DNA from: Halorubrum depositum
Lineage (GTDB): Archaea; Halobacteriota; Halobacteria; Halobacteriales; Haloferacaceae
Length of the DNA stretch: 64,000 nt
Reading direction: 5' to 3'
NCBI RefSeq assembly: GCF_007671725.1
Contig: NZ_VCNM01000002.1
Location: forward strand, 682,001-746,000
Shown here: piece by piece, positions 18,345 through 27,611 of the stretch
Layout of the letters: each line of letters starts with the position of its first letter
Position numbering within the stretch: the first letter of the stretch is position 1
Notes under the pieces: generated by a model
Databases searched by the model: none
What the model was told of the DNA's origin: nothing
What the model saw: the letters and a program-made list of their open reading frames with translations, nothing else
Made by a program: the position numbers and the translations under genes

Positions 18345-19790
18345 CTACCGTCCGAGGGGCCGGTCGCCGTGGACCCGGCGACCCCCGCTCGGCGGCGACC
18401 GCCCTTTCGAGGGGTGTTCGACGTCGATCTCCGCGTCGGGCGTGGGATCGGGGAGGATCCGCTCGCGGCCGTCGGGCCATCGGACGACGGCGCGACGCGG
18501 CATTGCCCCGCCGAGCCCGAAGTGCGCGACCGGCTCGGTCTGACAGAGGCAGCCGCCGCCGGCGTCGACGGTGCGGCGCTGGATCCCGGCGGTCGTCTCC
18601 AGCCTGACGACGGCGCCGCGGGCGGGCGCCCCGTGCCGCGTCGTCGGCCGGACGCGGAGCCACCCGGCGTCGGCGGCGCCCGGGACCTCGTAGGCCGCGA
18701 TCGGCTGCGCGGCGACCTCGCCGTGGACGACGAGGAGCTCTAAGACGCCGTCGCCGTCGAGGTCGGCCGCCACCGCGCCCGTGCCGAAGCCGTCCGGTTC
18801 GGCGGCTGGACCGGGGTCGACGGGCTCCCAGCGAGAGGCGTCGTCACCCGCGTCCGACCCGTCGCCGCCGACCCGCTCGTAGAGCCGGTTCGGCTCGCCC
18901 GAGACGTTGTAGAACAGCTCCTCGCGGCCGTCGTTGTCGAAGTCGGCCGCAACGACCGTCCGGACGCGGTCGGGCTCGCTGAGGGCCGCCGGCGCGACGT
19001 CCTCGAACCCGCCGTCGGGGCCGTGGCGGAGGAGGCGGTTCGGCCCGTCCTCGTTGCCGACCGCGAACGCGAACGTCCCGCCCTCGTCGACGAGGGCGGC
19101 GCCGCGGGTGTCGCCCGCGGGGTCGGCCAGCGCGCCGCCGCCGGTCGAGTCGTAGTGGCCGTTCTCGTTGCGGAAGAGGCGGTTCGGGCCGCGCTCGACG
19201 CCCGCGAACAGGTCGCCCTCGCCGGAGCAGTGCGGGACCGCGAGCAGGGACCGACAGCCGCCGTCGACCTCCAGCCCGACGGCGCCGGCCATGTCGGTGA
19301 TCTCGCCGTCGTCGCCGAGCTCGTAAAAGGCGAGAGGAGCGGCGTAGCCGGAGACGGCGACCCCGTACCGACCGGTCCCGAGGCGGTCGAGCGCGGCGAC
19401 GGACCGGCCGGCGCGCACGTCGAGGCGGTCGGCGTTGACGTCGAGCGCGAACACGTCCGTCCAGCGGTAGCCGTCGGACTCGAGCCGGCTCAAGAGGAGG
19501 TCGGGGTCGCCGCCGCCGTCGACGCCTTTGGTGCAGTTGTGGACGTACACCTCCTCGCAGCCGTCGGCGTCGAGGTCGGCCGCGCAGACGCCCATCCCGT
19601 GGCGGGTCCCGTCGGCGACGATGCCGCAGGCCGTGTCGACGAAGCGGTCGCCGTCGCGGGCGTACAGCCGGTTCGGCTCCCCGTAGCCCGCGACGAAGAC
19701 GAGCGGTCCGTCCCGTCCGGGCGTCACCGCGACGCCGTACCCGCGGACGGGGTCGCCGTCGGCGACGAGGTCGGACCGCTCCGTAAACAT
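18345..19790 (-). CDS. VCBS/FG-GAP repeat protein with C-terminal ASPIC/UnbV domain
   Basis: 481 residues. Repeats of the type AADLDADGCEEVYVHN, AADFDNDGREELFYNVSGEPNRLYE and AADLDGDGVLELLVVHG form a calcium-binding beta-propeller. The C-terminal block GAVVRLETTAGIQRRTVDAGGGCLCQTEPVAHFGLG with WPDG is the ASPIC/UnbV domain. Proteins of this CRTAC1-like group are usually secreted, yet there is no signal peptide here: the N-terminus MFTERSDLVADGDPVRGYG leads straight into the first blade. It may act in the cytoplasm, or an unusual route is used. Function unknown. Confidence 0.85.
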   Translation of the reverse strand: MFTERSDLVADGDPVRGYGVAVTPGRDGPLVFVAGYGEPNRLYARDGDRFVDTACGIVADGTRHGMGVCAADLDADGCEEVYVHNCTKGVDGGGDPDLLLSRLESDGYRWTDVFALDVNADRLDVRAGRSVAALDRLGTGRYGVAVSGYAAPLAFYELGDDGEITDMAGAVGLEVDGGCRSLLAVPHCSGEGDLFAGVERGPNRLFRNENGHYDSTGGGALADPAGDTRGAALVDEGGTFAFAVGNEDGPNRLLRHGPDGGFEDVAPAALSEPDRVRTVVAADFDNDGREELFYNVSGEPNRLYERVGGDGSDAGDDASRWEPVDPGPAAEPDGFGTGAVAADLDGDGVLELLVVHGEVAAQPIAAYEVPGAADAGWLRVRPTTRHGAPARGAVVRLETTAGIQRRTVDAGGGCLCQTEPVAHFGLGGAMPRRAVVRWPDGRERILPDPTPDAEIDVEHPSKGRSPPSGGRRVHGDRPLGR

Positions 19791-19901
19791 GGTCTCCCGT
19801 CACCGCTCGGAGAATATGAACTCACGGGTTAGATTCAGCCCGAGAGAAATAAATACGATTTCGTCGGCGGCCGACCGGGGCGGGTTTCGGTTACCGCGAC
19901 G

Positions 19902-20861
19902 CTACAGATTCCGCTCGATGTACCGGTTCATCGCGCGAACGCGCGCCTCGTCGAACGTCCACATCCCGCGCCAGACCCGCGGCTCCGTCTCGACGGCGAG
20001 GAGGCCGACGCCGCCCTCGACGCCGCGCTCGAGGTCCGGGCCGGCGACGTCGTCGACCGAGTGCGGCCCCTCCGGCGGTCTGTAGACGACGAACCAGCTG
20101 CGGGTGAAATCGCGGCTGTCGCCGCCGTGGACCACCGCGTCGAGGCCGCGGGGGAGGTCGTCCGGCACCCCGTACAGGTGGGTATCGACGCCGGTGCCGG
20201 CCACACTCTCGTACACCTCGCGCGTCCCGACCTCGTCGTCGATCCGGGAGAGCCGCTGGAACGAGGAGCGGAGCGTCCCGTCGCCGGCGACCCACGCCGC
20301 GCGCTCGATGAACCGCGAGATGGTGATGAGCAGGAGCTTCTGGCGGTTCGACTCCGGGTATCCGCGGAGCGTGAACGTCGTGTCGTCGAGGCCGCGTATC
20401 ACCGCCGGCAGGTCGACGTCCGTCAGCGTCCGAGTCCCGGTGATGTACAGGTCGGAGTTCACGAACAGCACGGCGTCGCCGAGCTCGCCGAGCGTCGAGC
20501 CGGCGACGACCTCGTCGCCCTCGACGAGCAACGCGAGGTTCTCCACGTCCTCCGGGTCGTCGCCGTCGAACGGGACCGCGTCGTTCCGTCGGAGCGCGTC
20601 GACATCGATCACCGGAGCCGCCCCCGCGTCCGCCGAGCGCATCGTCAGCCGCTCGGCGGAGAGTCCCGCTCCGCCGGCGACGCCGACGCGCTCGGACCGG
20701 GCGCCGCCGTCGCCCACGAGGCTCCCGTCGGTCACGTCCACCGCGCCCTCCCCGAACGTGTCGGCGAGCATGTTCACGACCGGGTCCGGGTCGGTGCGGT
20801 TGACGACCACGATGGACCGCTCGACGCCGTCGAACCGGTCGAGGAGCCGTTCGAGAGTCAC
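19902..20861 (-). CDS. DICT sensory domain protein
   Basis: 319 residues with a GTG start. The C-terminal segment GVGLLAVETEPRVWRGMWTFDEARVRAMNRYIE and the preceding NRQKLLLITISRFIERAAW fit the DICT domain, found with diguanylate cyclases and two-component proteins and thought to sense light or redox state. The N-terminal 120 residues are a nucleotide-hydrolase-like or uncharacterised region (VERSIVVVNRTDPDPVVNMLADTFG). No output domain is seen, so a partner protein is likely. Target and ligand unknown. Confidence 0.72.
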   Translation of the reverse strand: MTLERLLDRFDGVERSIVVVNRTDPDPVVNMLADTFGEGAVDVTDGSLVGDGGARSERVGVAGGAGLSAERLTMRSADAGAAPVIDVDALRRNDAVPFDGDDPEDVENLALLVEGDEVVAGSTLGELGDAVLFVNSDLYITGTRTLTDVDLPAVIRGLDDTTFTLRGYPESNRQKLLLITISRFIERAAWVAGDGTLRSSFQRLSRIDDEVGTREVYESVAGTGVDTHLYGVPDDLPRGLDAVVHGGDSRDFTRSWFVVYRPPEGPHSVDDVAGPDLERGVEGGVGLLAVETEPRVWRGMWTFDEARVRAMNRYIERNL

Positions 20862-20886
20862 GTACCCCGACTCCGAAATTTCGACC

Positions 20887-20892
20887 CATAAA
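20887..20892 (-). promoter_or_regulatory. TATA element for the DICT-protein gene
   Basis: TTTATG on the minus strand lies 26-31 bp before the GTG start, as expected for a leaderless haloarchaeal transcript. The rest of the 133 bp spacer between this gene and the end of glpC shows no other recognisable signal. Confidence 0.4.
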
Positions 20893-20994
20893 CGTTCGTC
20901 CGCGGTTATCCGGTCTGAGAAACGGGTCTATCGGCGTCCCGGCGGCGGCCTTCCGAGGCGGAGCCGAGCGGCGGAGCGACCGACGGCCTGCCGA

Positions 20995-22548
20995 TCAGGC
21001 GCCGACCGTCTCCTCCAGCAGCTGGAGCGGGTGTTCGATCTCGTACCCGGTCCCGTGCTCCATCTGCATGGCGCAGGTGGGGCACTCCGTCATTCCCACG
21101 TCCCCCTCGGCGTCCTCCATGTGTTCGAACATCTCCTCGCCGATCTTCATCGACTTCTCGTACTTCTCCTCCTTCCAGCCGTACGTGCCCGAGATGCCCG
21201 AACAGGAGTCGCCGACGTCCTCCATCGTCACGCCGTCGACGTCGCGGAACGTCTCGACGGCCTGCCGGGAGAGCCCCTGATTGCGGGCGTGACACGGCGC
21301 GTGGTACGCGAACGACTGTTCGTCCGCGAGCTTCGTGCCCGCCAGCTCGCCCTCCAGGTCCTCGTTGATCCGGAGGTACTCCAACGCCTCGTAGGTGTGC
21401 TCGGAGACGTCCTCGATCCCGTGGATGTCGAACAGCTCCGGGTACTCCTGCCGGAGCGACATCGAGCAGGAGGTACAGGAGGCGATCACGTCGGCGCCCT
21501 CGCCGATGGCCTCGATCAGGCTCTCGACGTTCGTCTCCGCGTGCCGGCGCGCGTCCTTCAACATCCCGTTCGCGAACATCGGGGTGCCGGAGCACTTCTG
21601 CGGGGGCACCATCACCTCGTAGCCGAAGTGCTCGTACACCCTGACCATCGCCTTGCCGACCTCGGGGGTGTTGTAGTTGGAGTAGCAGCCGTGGAAGTAC
21701 GCCACGCGCTTGTCCGGGTCCTCCACCTGCGCGCCGCCGCGGGCCTTCCACCACTCGCGGAACGTCTCCGTGGCGAACTCGGGGAAGTCGCGCTCGCTCG
21801 TGACCCCGAGGAGCTTCTCGCCGGCCCACATCGCGCCCGGGACCTTCGTCGCGGCGTTCGCCAGCCGGGGCACCTTGCTCGCGATGGACGCGAAGAACCG
21901 GTAGTTCGAGAGGATGCGGTTCCGAATGTACTCCCGGGAGAGCTTCTCCATCTGCGATTCGACGAACTGGCCGCGCGCCTCGTTGTGCATCTGCGAGAGC
22001 GGCACGGAGGAGGGGCAGGCGTCGTCACAGCGCATGCAGTTCGAACAGGAGGTGATCGACTCGTCGATGTCGTGGTCGTCCTTCCGCTTGAGCCGCCACT
22101 GCTCGGGGCCCTGGAACTTCGGCCCCGGGAACTCGTCGTCGACCTCGGCGACCGGACAGGAGGTGTCACAGCTCGTGCACTTGTAACAGGAGTCGGCCCC
22201 CTCGCGGAGGTCGAGGTCGCCCCCGGGGAACACGTCGACGGGGTCGTACGCGTCCGGGTCGAGCTCCGCCGAGTCGGAGCCGCCGGTCGCGCTCTCGACG
22301 CCGCCGTCGGTGGCCGGTCGCTCGGCCGTCGGAGCGTCGCCCGCGGCGGCGCCGTCGGAGTCGGTACCCGCCTCCGGAACCTCCCCGTCGTCGGGGACGA
22401 AGATCGACGGCTGCTCGTCTCGGCCCGCCTTCGGGACGCCGGGACTGGCTCGCGTCTCGCTCCCGTCGTCGCCGTCAGTCGCGCCATCCGGTTCGTTCGC
22501 CCCGTTCGCCCCCTCCGAGTCGTCGTGGTCGTCCGTGTGTCGTGTCAT
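20995..22548 (-). CDS. glpC: Anaerobic-type glycerol-3-phosphate dehydrogenase subunit C
   Basis: 517 residues. After a disordered acidic leader of about 115 residues come two [4Fe-4S] motifs, CYKCTSCDTSCP and CSNCMRCDDACP, then two cysteine-rich CCG-type domains (HGCYSNYNTPEVG with CSGTPMF, and HAPCHARNQGL with CSGISGTYG). This subunit anchors GlpAB and passes electrons to membrane quinone. The ATG overlaps the glpB stop. The long leader is unusual beside the roughly 400-residue bacterial protein. In haloarchaea this complex is used in aerobic growth on glycerol. Confidence 0.93.
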   Translation of the reverse strand: MTRHTDDHDDSEGANGANEPDGATDGDDGSETRASPGVPKAGRDEQPSIFVPDDGEVPEAGTDSDGAAAGDAPTAERPATDGGVESATGGSDSAELDPDAYDPVDVFPGGDLDLREGADSCYKCTSCDTSCPVAEVDDEFPGPKFQGPEQWRLKRKDDHDIDESITSCSNCMRCDDACPSSVPLSQMHNEARGQFVESQMEKLSREYIRNRILSNYRFFASIASKVPRLANAATKVPGAMWAGEKLLGVTSERDFPEFATETFREWWKARGGAQVEDPDKRVAYFHGCYSNYNTPEVGKAMVRVYEHFGYEVMVPPQKCSGTPMFANGMLKDARRHAETNVESLIEAIGEGADVIASCTSCSMSLRQEYPELFDIHGIEDVSEHTYEALEYLRINEDLEGELAGTKLADEQSFAYHAPCHARNQGLSRQAVETFRDVDGVTMEDVGDSCSGISGTYGWKEEKYEKSMKIGEEMFEHMEDAEGDVGMTECPTCAMQMEHGTGYEIEHPLQLLEETVGA

Positions 22549-23924
22549 TGGGTCGCCTCCGTCGCCGCCTGCCGCCCGGCCACGAGGCCGGTCGCGAGCG
22601 ACACCCCGCTCGCGGACTTCTCTCGCGCGACGTCCGCGCCGCCGACGACCCCGCCGGCCGCGAAGACGTTCGCGTACTGTACCTCGCCGTCGGCGTCGAG
22701 CGGACGCCCGCGCTCGTCGGGGCGCACGCCGAAGCGCGCGTACGGCTGGTCGCCGAACGCGTCGTCGACGAACCACTCGTAGCGGTCGTCCGGCTGCTCG
22801 ACGCGGAGGTCGAAGACCGGCTCGCGGACGCCCTCGCGGTCCGAGTCGAGCCCCTTGCCGACGAGCCCGCCGGTCGCCAAGACGAAGGCGTCGGCGCCGT
22901 ACGGCGTCTCGCGGCCCTTCCGGTCGACCGCGACCGCCTCAACGCGCCCGTCCGCCTCGCGCTCGACGCCGACGACGGGGTTGCCGGTCTCGAACCGGAC
23001 GCCCTCGGCGTCGAGCGCGTCGTAGAGCCGGTCCTCTAACCTGAGTCCGGGGAGGCTCGGCGGCCCCATCGAGATCTCGAACACGTCGGCGCCGAGTCGG
23101 TCGGCCAGCTCGGCGCGCACCGCGTCGCCGCGGTCGTCGCCGAGGAACGCCGGGAAGCCGACGCGCTCGACGCGGTCGACGCCGCCCGCCTCGTCGACCA
23201 CGTCGTGGAGGTGCGGGGCGACCGCCTTCGCCAGCGCCTCGCGGGCGGGCGTGCCGTCGATTTCTTCGTCGTGGTCGAGCGCCTTCGCGAGCCGGGTGAC
23301 CTTCGTGTCCGCCCGGAACGCCTCCGCGAACTCGACCTCCGCGCCGGCGACGTCGAACGGGACGCCGGCGGCCTCCAGCCGGCCGGCGAACGCCCGCGCG
23401 TCGTACTCGGTGAGCGACCGGAAGCCGACGATGAGCGCCGGCCGGTCGTCGCTCGCGAGCCCCGCCTCGGCGGCGGCCGGGTAGCGCGCGGTCGGCTTCA
23501 CGCTCCCCCCGAACGTGGGGAGGAGCGCGTTGCGGTCGGTGTGGCCCCCGCGGTACGCGTCGCCCGCGAGCTCGTCGAACAGCGCCAACCCCTCCCGGAG
23601 CGCGTCCGCGCCGACGATCCGGTAGGGGTGGCTCTCGGGGAGTCGCTCGATCCCCTCGAAGGGATCGGCGAGCGGCCCCTCCGGGTCGGGCCACTCGTCG
23701 CGGTCGAGCTCGCGGCCCGCGGTCGGCGGCCCCTCGCGGAGCGGCGTCGCGGGCTCCGTCGCCGGGACGTAGCCGAGCGCGTCGATCAGCCCGGAGGCCT
23801 GCCGGAGCGTGCTCGCCTTGTGGGAGACGAGCCGCACGTCGGCGCCCTCGCGCGAGGCCGATATCGCGGCCGTGATCGCCGCCAGCCCGCCGCCGACGAC
23901 GAGGACGTCGCTGTCGATCGCCAT
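22545..23924 (-). CDS. glpB: Anaerobic-type glycerol-3-phosphate dehydrogenase subunit B
   Basis: 459 residues. The N-terminal dinucleotide fold VLVVGGGLAAITAAISAS and the C-terminal block NVFAAGGVVGGADVAREKSASGVSLATG are typical of GlpB flavoproteins. It passes electrons from GlpA to GlpC. Both ends overlap neighbours by ATGA, so glpA, glpB and glpC are translated as a coupled set. The length is somewhat above the roughly 420 of E. coli GlpB. Confidence 0.93.
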   Translation of the reverse strand: MAIDSDVLVVGGGLAAITAAISASREGADVRLVSHKASTLRQASGLIDALGYVPATEPATPLREGPPTAGRELDRDEWPDPEGPLADPFEGIERLPESHPYRIVGADALREGLALFDELAGDAYRGGHTDRNALLPTFGGSVKPTARYPAAAEAGLASDDRPALIVGFRSLTEYDARAFAGRLEAAGVPFDVAGAEVEFAEAFRADTKVTRLAKALDHDEEIDGTPAREALAKAVAPHLHDVVDEAGGVDRVERVGFPAFLGDDRGDAVRAELADRLGADVFEISMGPPSLPGLRLEDRLYDALDAEGVRFETGNPVVGVEREADGRVEAVAVDRKGRETPYGADAFVLATGGLVGKGLDSDREGVREPVFDLRVEQPDDRYEWFVDDAFGDQPYARFGVRPDERGRPLDADGEVQYANVFAAGGVVGGADVAREKSASGVSLATGLVAGRQAATEATQ

Positions 23925-25663
23925 CAGCGACCCCCGTCCGTAGCGGCGGTTCCGGCCTCGCCGCTACCGGCGTCGGACTCGGCCGGGCCACCCGGCGAGC
24001 CGGCGTCGAACGCGCCGAAGTCGACCTCGCTATCGAGGTTCGCCGGGTCGCCGTCGCGGTTCATCGTGGTCGCGTGCAGCAGGTGGTTCAGCATCGCCTG
24101 CGAGAGCTGCCGGCCCCACAGCGCGTGGCGCTGACCCTTCCAGCGCTCCTGATACAGCTCGTCTTCCGCGTCGCGGACGACGGGCTCCGGGTACTCCCGC
24201 GCCAGCTCCGCGGCGATCCGGTGGGTACAGAAGCCGCCCTGGCAGTTGCCCATCGAGGCGCGGGTGCGGAGCCGGACCGCGTTGAGGTCGCTGCCGGCGT
24301 CGCCGATGGCGTCCTGCACCTCGGCGCGGGTGACGCCCTCGCACTCGCAGACGACCGGATTCGGGTCAGACGAGGAGAGCACGTCGTCCGCGCGCGACCC
24401 GAGCCGCTGCCCGGAACGGCGGGCCACCGGGGACCGGAGCCCGAACTCGTCCATCAGCTCGTCCATGCGCGCCGGGCTCTCCGAGCCGGGCAGCGGCGCG
24501 TCGGCGGTGTCGCAGGCCGCCTCGTGACCGAGCAGGTCGCAGACGTGGTCGGAGATGGACTCGGCCATCATCCGGTAGGTGGTTAGCTTCCCGCCGACGA
24601 TCGTCGTCATCCCGGGGAGGTCGTCGCGGTCGCCGTGGTCGAGCAGGAAGTAGTCGCGCGTGATGTCCGTCGGGTCCTCGGTGCCGGTCCCCGGCGGCTC
24701 GTAGAGGGGTCGGACGCCCCAGAACGACCGGAGCGTCCGGGCGTCCTTCAGAGCGGGCACGAGCTCGGAGAGCGTCTCGATCATCAGGTCGACCTCCCAC
24801 TCCTCCTCGGGGTAGTCCTCGGGGTCGTCGACCTCCTCGTCGGTGGTGCCGAGGATGCAGGCCGTCTCGTGCGGGACGACGATGTCGGCGTCGCCCTTCG
24901 GCCGACACCGGTTGATGACGGTGTCGACCTGTCGGGTGTTCATCACCGTCATCACGCCCTTCGAGGGACGCACCTCGACGTCGACGCCGGCCATCTCGCC
25001 GACGTTGCCGGCCCACGCGCCGGTGGCGTTGACGACGTGTCGCGCGCGGATCTCCTCGGTCGTGCCGGGCCCGCGGTGGACCCGCTTGCCGGGGCCGGTC
25101 TCGTGTTCGACCTCGACGCCGACGACCTCGCCGTCCTCGACGAGCACGTCGGTCACCGGGGCGTGCGTCTCGACCCGGGCGCCGTGCTCGCGGGCGTCGG
25201 CCGCGTTGGCGACGCAGAGTCGGAAGGGGTCGACCGCGCCGTCCGGGAGCGCGATCGCCTTCTCGACGTCGCGCGCGAGGTACGGCTCGCGGCGGCGCGC
25301 CTCCTCGCCGTCCAGCACCTCGACGGGGATGTCGCACGCGCGGCACCCCTCCAGCTTCTCCTGGAAGTACTCCTCGGAGTCCTCGGGCCGCTTGACGAAC
25401 ATCCCCCCCGTCTCCTCGACGCAGTGGGCGGCGATGTCGCGGAGCACCCGGTTCTCCTCGATACACTCCCTCGCGCTCTTCTGGTCGGAGACCGCGTACC
25501 GGCCTCCGCTGTGAAGGAGCCCGTGCATCCGCCCCGTCGTGCCGTGCGTCAGGTTCCCCTTCTCGACGAGCACCGCGTCGAGCCCGCGGCGCGCGAGATC
25601 CCTGACGACGCCGCAGCCGGTCGAGCCGCCCCCGACGACCACGACGTCCACCTGTTGGTCCAT
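23924..25663 (-). CDS. glpA: Anaerobic-type glycerol-3-phosphate dehydrogenase subunit A
   Basis: 579 residues from [10 protein letters not shown]; this start puts the FAD-binding GGGSTGCG at residues 11-18, as in the family. [17 protein letters not shown] and [12 protein letters not shown] are further flavin and substrate blocks. The C-terminal [12 protein letters not shown] with [10 protein letters not shown] supplies a four-cysteine BFD-like [2Fe-2S] site. The enzyme oxidises glycerol-3-phosphate to dihydroxyacetone phosphate. It heads the minus-strand glp operon, divergent from glpK. An upstream in-frame extension of 28 codons is rejected because it lies in the AT-rich control region. Confidence 0.95.
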   Translation of the reverse strand: MDQQVDVVVVGGGSTGCGVVRDLARRGLDAVLVEKGNLTHGTTGRMHGLLHSGGRYAVSDQKSARECIEENRVLRDIAAHCVEETGGMFVKRPEDSEEYFQEKLEGCRACDIPVEVLDGEEARRREPYLARDVEKAIALPDGAVDPFRLCVANAADAREHGARVETHAPVTDVLVEDGEVVGVEVEHETGPGKRVHRGPGTTEEIRARHVVNATGAWAGNVGEMAGVDVEVRPSKGVMTVMNTRQVDTVINRCRPKGDADIVVPHETACILGTTDEEVDDPEDYPEEEWEVDLMIETLSELVPALKDARTLRSFWGVRPLYEPPGTGTEDPTDITRDYFLLDHGDRDDLPGMTTIVGGKLTTYRMMAESISDHVCDLLGHEAACDTADAPLPGSESPARMDELMDEFGLRSPVARRSGQRLGSRADDVLSSSDPNPVVCECEGVTRAEVQDAIGDAGSDLNAVRLRTRASMGNCQGGFCTHRIAAELAREYPEPVVRDAEDELYQERWKGQRHALWGRQLSQAMLNHLLHATTMNRDGDPANLDSEVDFGAFDAGSPGGPAESDAGSGEAGTAATDGGR

Positions 25664-26069
25664 ATCCGACCGCTCGGACCCCGTCCACTTTACTTTACCT
25701 CCTCCTCGGTAGTTCGCATAACTATCAGGGACATTCAAGTAGTGCAAGCGTTGGCGTCAGCGATTTCTTTATATACTATCTTTTTCAACCGCGCTCAAAA
25801 GCGGATTTTAACAGTTAGATTATTATGGTAGTACATTATGTTCACGAACGGCGTGGTAGCTTCCGTGAAGATATAAGGCGGCGACGACGGTGACGAGCCC
25901 CGGACTGCGGCCGTGCGGCCGGCGTGCGGGCCGGACGCGGTCGCTCGGGGCAGGTCACCTCGCGGAGCCGACTCCCGGTCGGGCCGAGACGCACCCGCTC
26001 GGGCACGGCCCGAGACGGGGTCGGCGACGTCGCTGCGTGCGGACCAGCGCCACAGGAGGGATCCAGAAC
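25664..26069. promoter_or_regulatory. Divergent glpABC / glpK control region
   Basis: This 406 bp holds no convincing gene. Its middle (25740-25880) is sharply AT-rich. TTTATATACT at 25767-25776 could serve glpABC when read on the minus strand, and GATATAAG at 25870-25877 could serve glpK. Just before the latter, TTCACG at 25841-25846 and CGTGAA at 25864-25869 form an inverted repeat, and CTTC-CGT-GAAG at 25860-25870 is a smaller nested one. A GlpR-type repressor is known to control these genes in Haloferax; whether it binds here is inference. AGGAGGG at 26054-26060 is a clear ribosome site for glpK. Confidence 0.6.
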
Positions 26070-27611
26070 ATGACACAGTACGTCGGTGCGATAGACCAAG
26101 GCACGACCGGTACCCGATTCATGGTGTTCGACCACGAGGGGCAGGTCGTCGCGAACGCTTACGAACAGCACGAACAGATTTACCCGAACCCCGGGTGGGT
26201 CGAGCACGACCCGATCGAGATCTGGGAGAACACCCAACAGGTCGTCCTCGACGGGCTCGCGGACGCGGGGCTGGACGCGGACCAGCTCGACGCGATCGGG
26301 ATCACCAACCAGCGCGAGACGACGATCGTCTGGGACAAGGACTCCGGCAAGCCGGTCCACAACGCCCTCGTCTGGCAGGACCGCCGGACGACGGACCGCG
26401 TCGAGGAGATCCAGGAGGCGGGGAAGGTCGAGGAGATCCGCGAGAAGACCGGCCTGGAGTGCGACGCGTACTTCTCCGCGACCAAGACCGAGTGGATCCT
26501 CGACAACGCGGAGCCGCTCAAGATGCAGGCCTCCCGCGGCGGCGACCTCCGCGACCGCGCCCGCGAGGGCGAGCTCGTCATGGGCACGATCGACTCGTGG
26601 CTCATCTACAACCTGACGGGCAACCACATCACGGACGTCACCAACGCCTCCCGGACGATGCTGTACAACATCCGGGAGATGGAGTGGGACGACGAGCTCC
26701 TCGACGAGTTCGGCGTGCCCGAGGAGATGGTCCCCGAGGTCCGCCCCTCCTCCGACGAGGAGTACTACGGCCACACGGACGCCGACGGCTTCCTCGGCGA
26801 GGAGGTCCCGGTCGCCGGCGCCTTAGGCGACCAGCAGGCCGCGCTGTTCGGCCAGACCTGCTTCGACGAGGGCGACGCGAAGAACACCTACGGCACCGGC
26901 TCGTTCTACCTGATGAACACGGGCAACGAGGCCGTCAAGTCCGACCACGGACTCTTAACGACCATCGGCTTCCAGATGTCCGGCGAGCCCGTCCAGTACG
27001 CGCTGGAGGGGTCGATCTTCATCACCGGCGCCGCCATCGAGTGGCTGGAGGACGTCGACCTCATCAACAACGCCGCCCAGACCGCGGAGCTGGCCCGCTC
27101 GGTCGACTCGACCGACGGCGTCTACATGGTGCCGGCGTTCACCGGGCTCGGCGCCCCGCACTGGGACGGCCGCGCTCGCGGGACCATCGTCGGGATGACC
27201 CGCGGGACGAGCAAGGAGCACATCGTCCGGGCGACGCTCGAATCGATCGCCTACCAGACCCGCGACGTCGCCGAGGCCATGGAGGCCGACTCCGGCGTCG
27301 AGACGACCAGCCTCCGCGTCGACGGCGGGGCGGTCAAGAACAACTTCCTCTGTCAGCTCCAGTCAGACATCATCCAGACCGACATCGCCCGGCCGGAGGT
27401 CGACGAGACCACGGCGCTCGGCTCGGCGTACGCCGCCGGCCTCGCCGTCGGCTACTGGGACAACGTCGACGAGCTCCGCGACAACTGGCAGGTGGACCGC
27501 GAGTTCACCCCCGAGAAGGACCAGGCGGAGGTCGACAAGCTGTACAGCCGGTGGGACGACGCGGTGGAACGCTCCCTCAACTGGGCGCAGGACGACGAGG
27601 AGGAGGAATAG
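26070..27611 (+). CDS. glpK: Glycerol kinase
   Basis: 513 residues, the normal family length. The start at MTQYVGAIDQGTTGTRFM is fixed by the AGGAGGG site ten bases upstream and by family alignment; a longer in-frame reading through the control region is not credible. Phosphate blocks DQGTTGTR, the NQRETTIVWD substrate loop, and YGTGSFYLMNTG with the DGGAVKNNFLCQ segment mark the FGGY kinase fold. It makes glycerol-3-phosphate for the GlpABC complex transcribed the other way. The stop is directly followed by the glpX-like gene. Confidence 0.97.
   Translation: MTQYVGAIDQGTTGTRFMVFDHEGQVVANAYEQHEQIYPNPGWVEHDPIEIWENTQQVVLDGLADAGLDADQLDAIGITNQRETTIVWDKDSGKPVHNALVWQDRRTTDRVEEIQEAGKVEEIREKTGLECDAYFSATKTEWILDNAEPLKMQASRGGDLRDRAREGELVMGTIDSWLIYNLTGNHITDVTNASRTMLYNIREMEWDDELLDEFGVPEEMVPEVRPSSDEEYYGHTDADGFLGEEVPVAGALGDQQAALFGQTCFDEGDAKNTYGTGSFYLMNTGNEAVKSDHGLLTTIGFQMSGEPVQYALEGSIFITGAAIEWLEDVDLINNAAQTAELARSVDSTDGVYMVPAFTGLGAPHWDGRARGTIVGMTRGTSKEHIVRATLESIAYQTRDVAEAMEADSGVETTSLRVDGGAVKNNFLCQLQSDIIQTDIARPEVDETTALGSAYAAGLAVGYWDNVDELRDNWQVDREFTPEKDQAEVDKLYSRWDDAVERSLNWAQDDEEEE

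Noticed and set aside
20104-22782. An 892-codon plus-strand open frame
   Set aside because: It lies antisense to glpC and the DICT gene, whose motifs are complete. Composition is that of a shadow frame.
25890-26069. N-terminal extension of glycerol kinase by 60 codons
   Set aside because: The extension is Arg/Gly-rich and unlike the family. AGGAGGG ten bases before the MTQYVG start and the usual family length fix the start at 26070.
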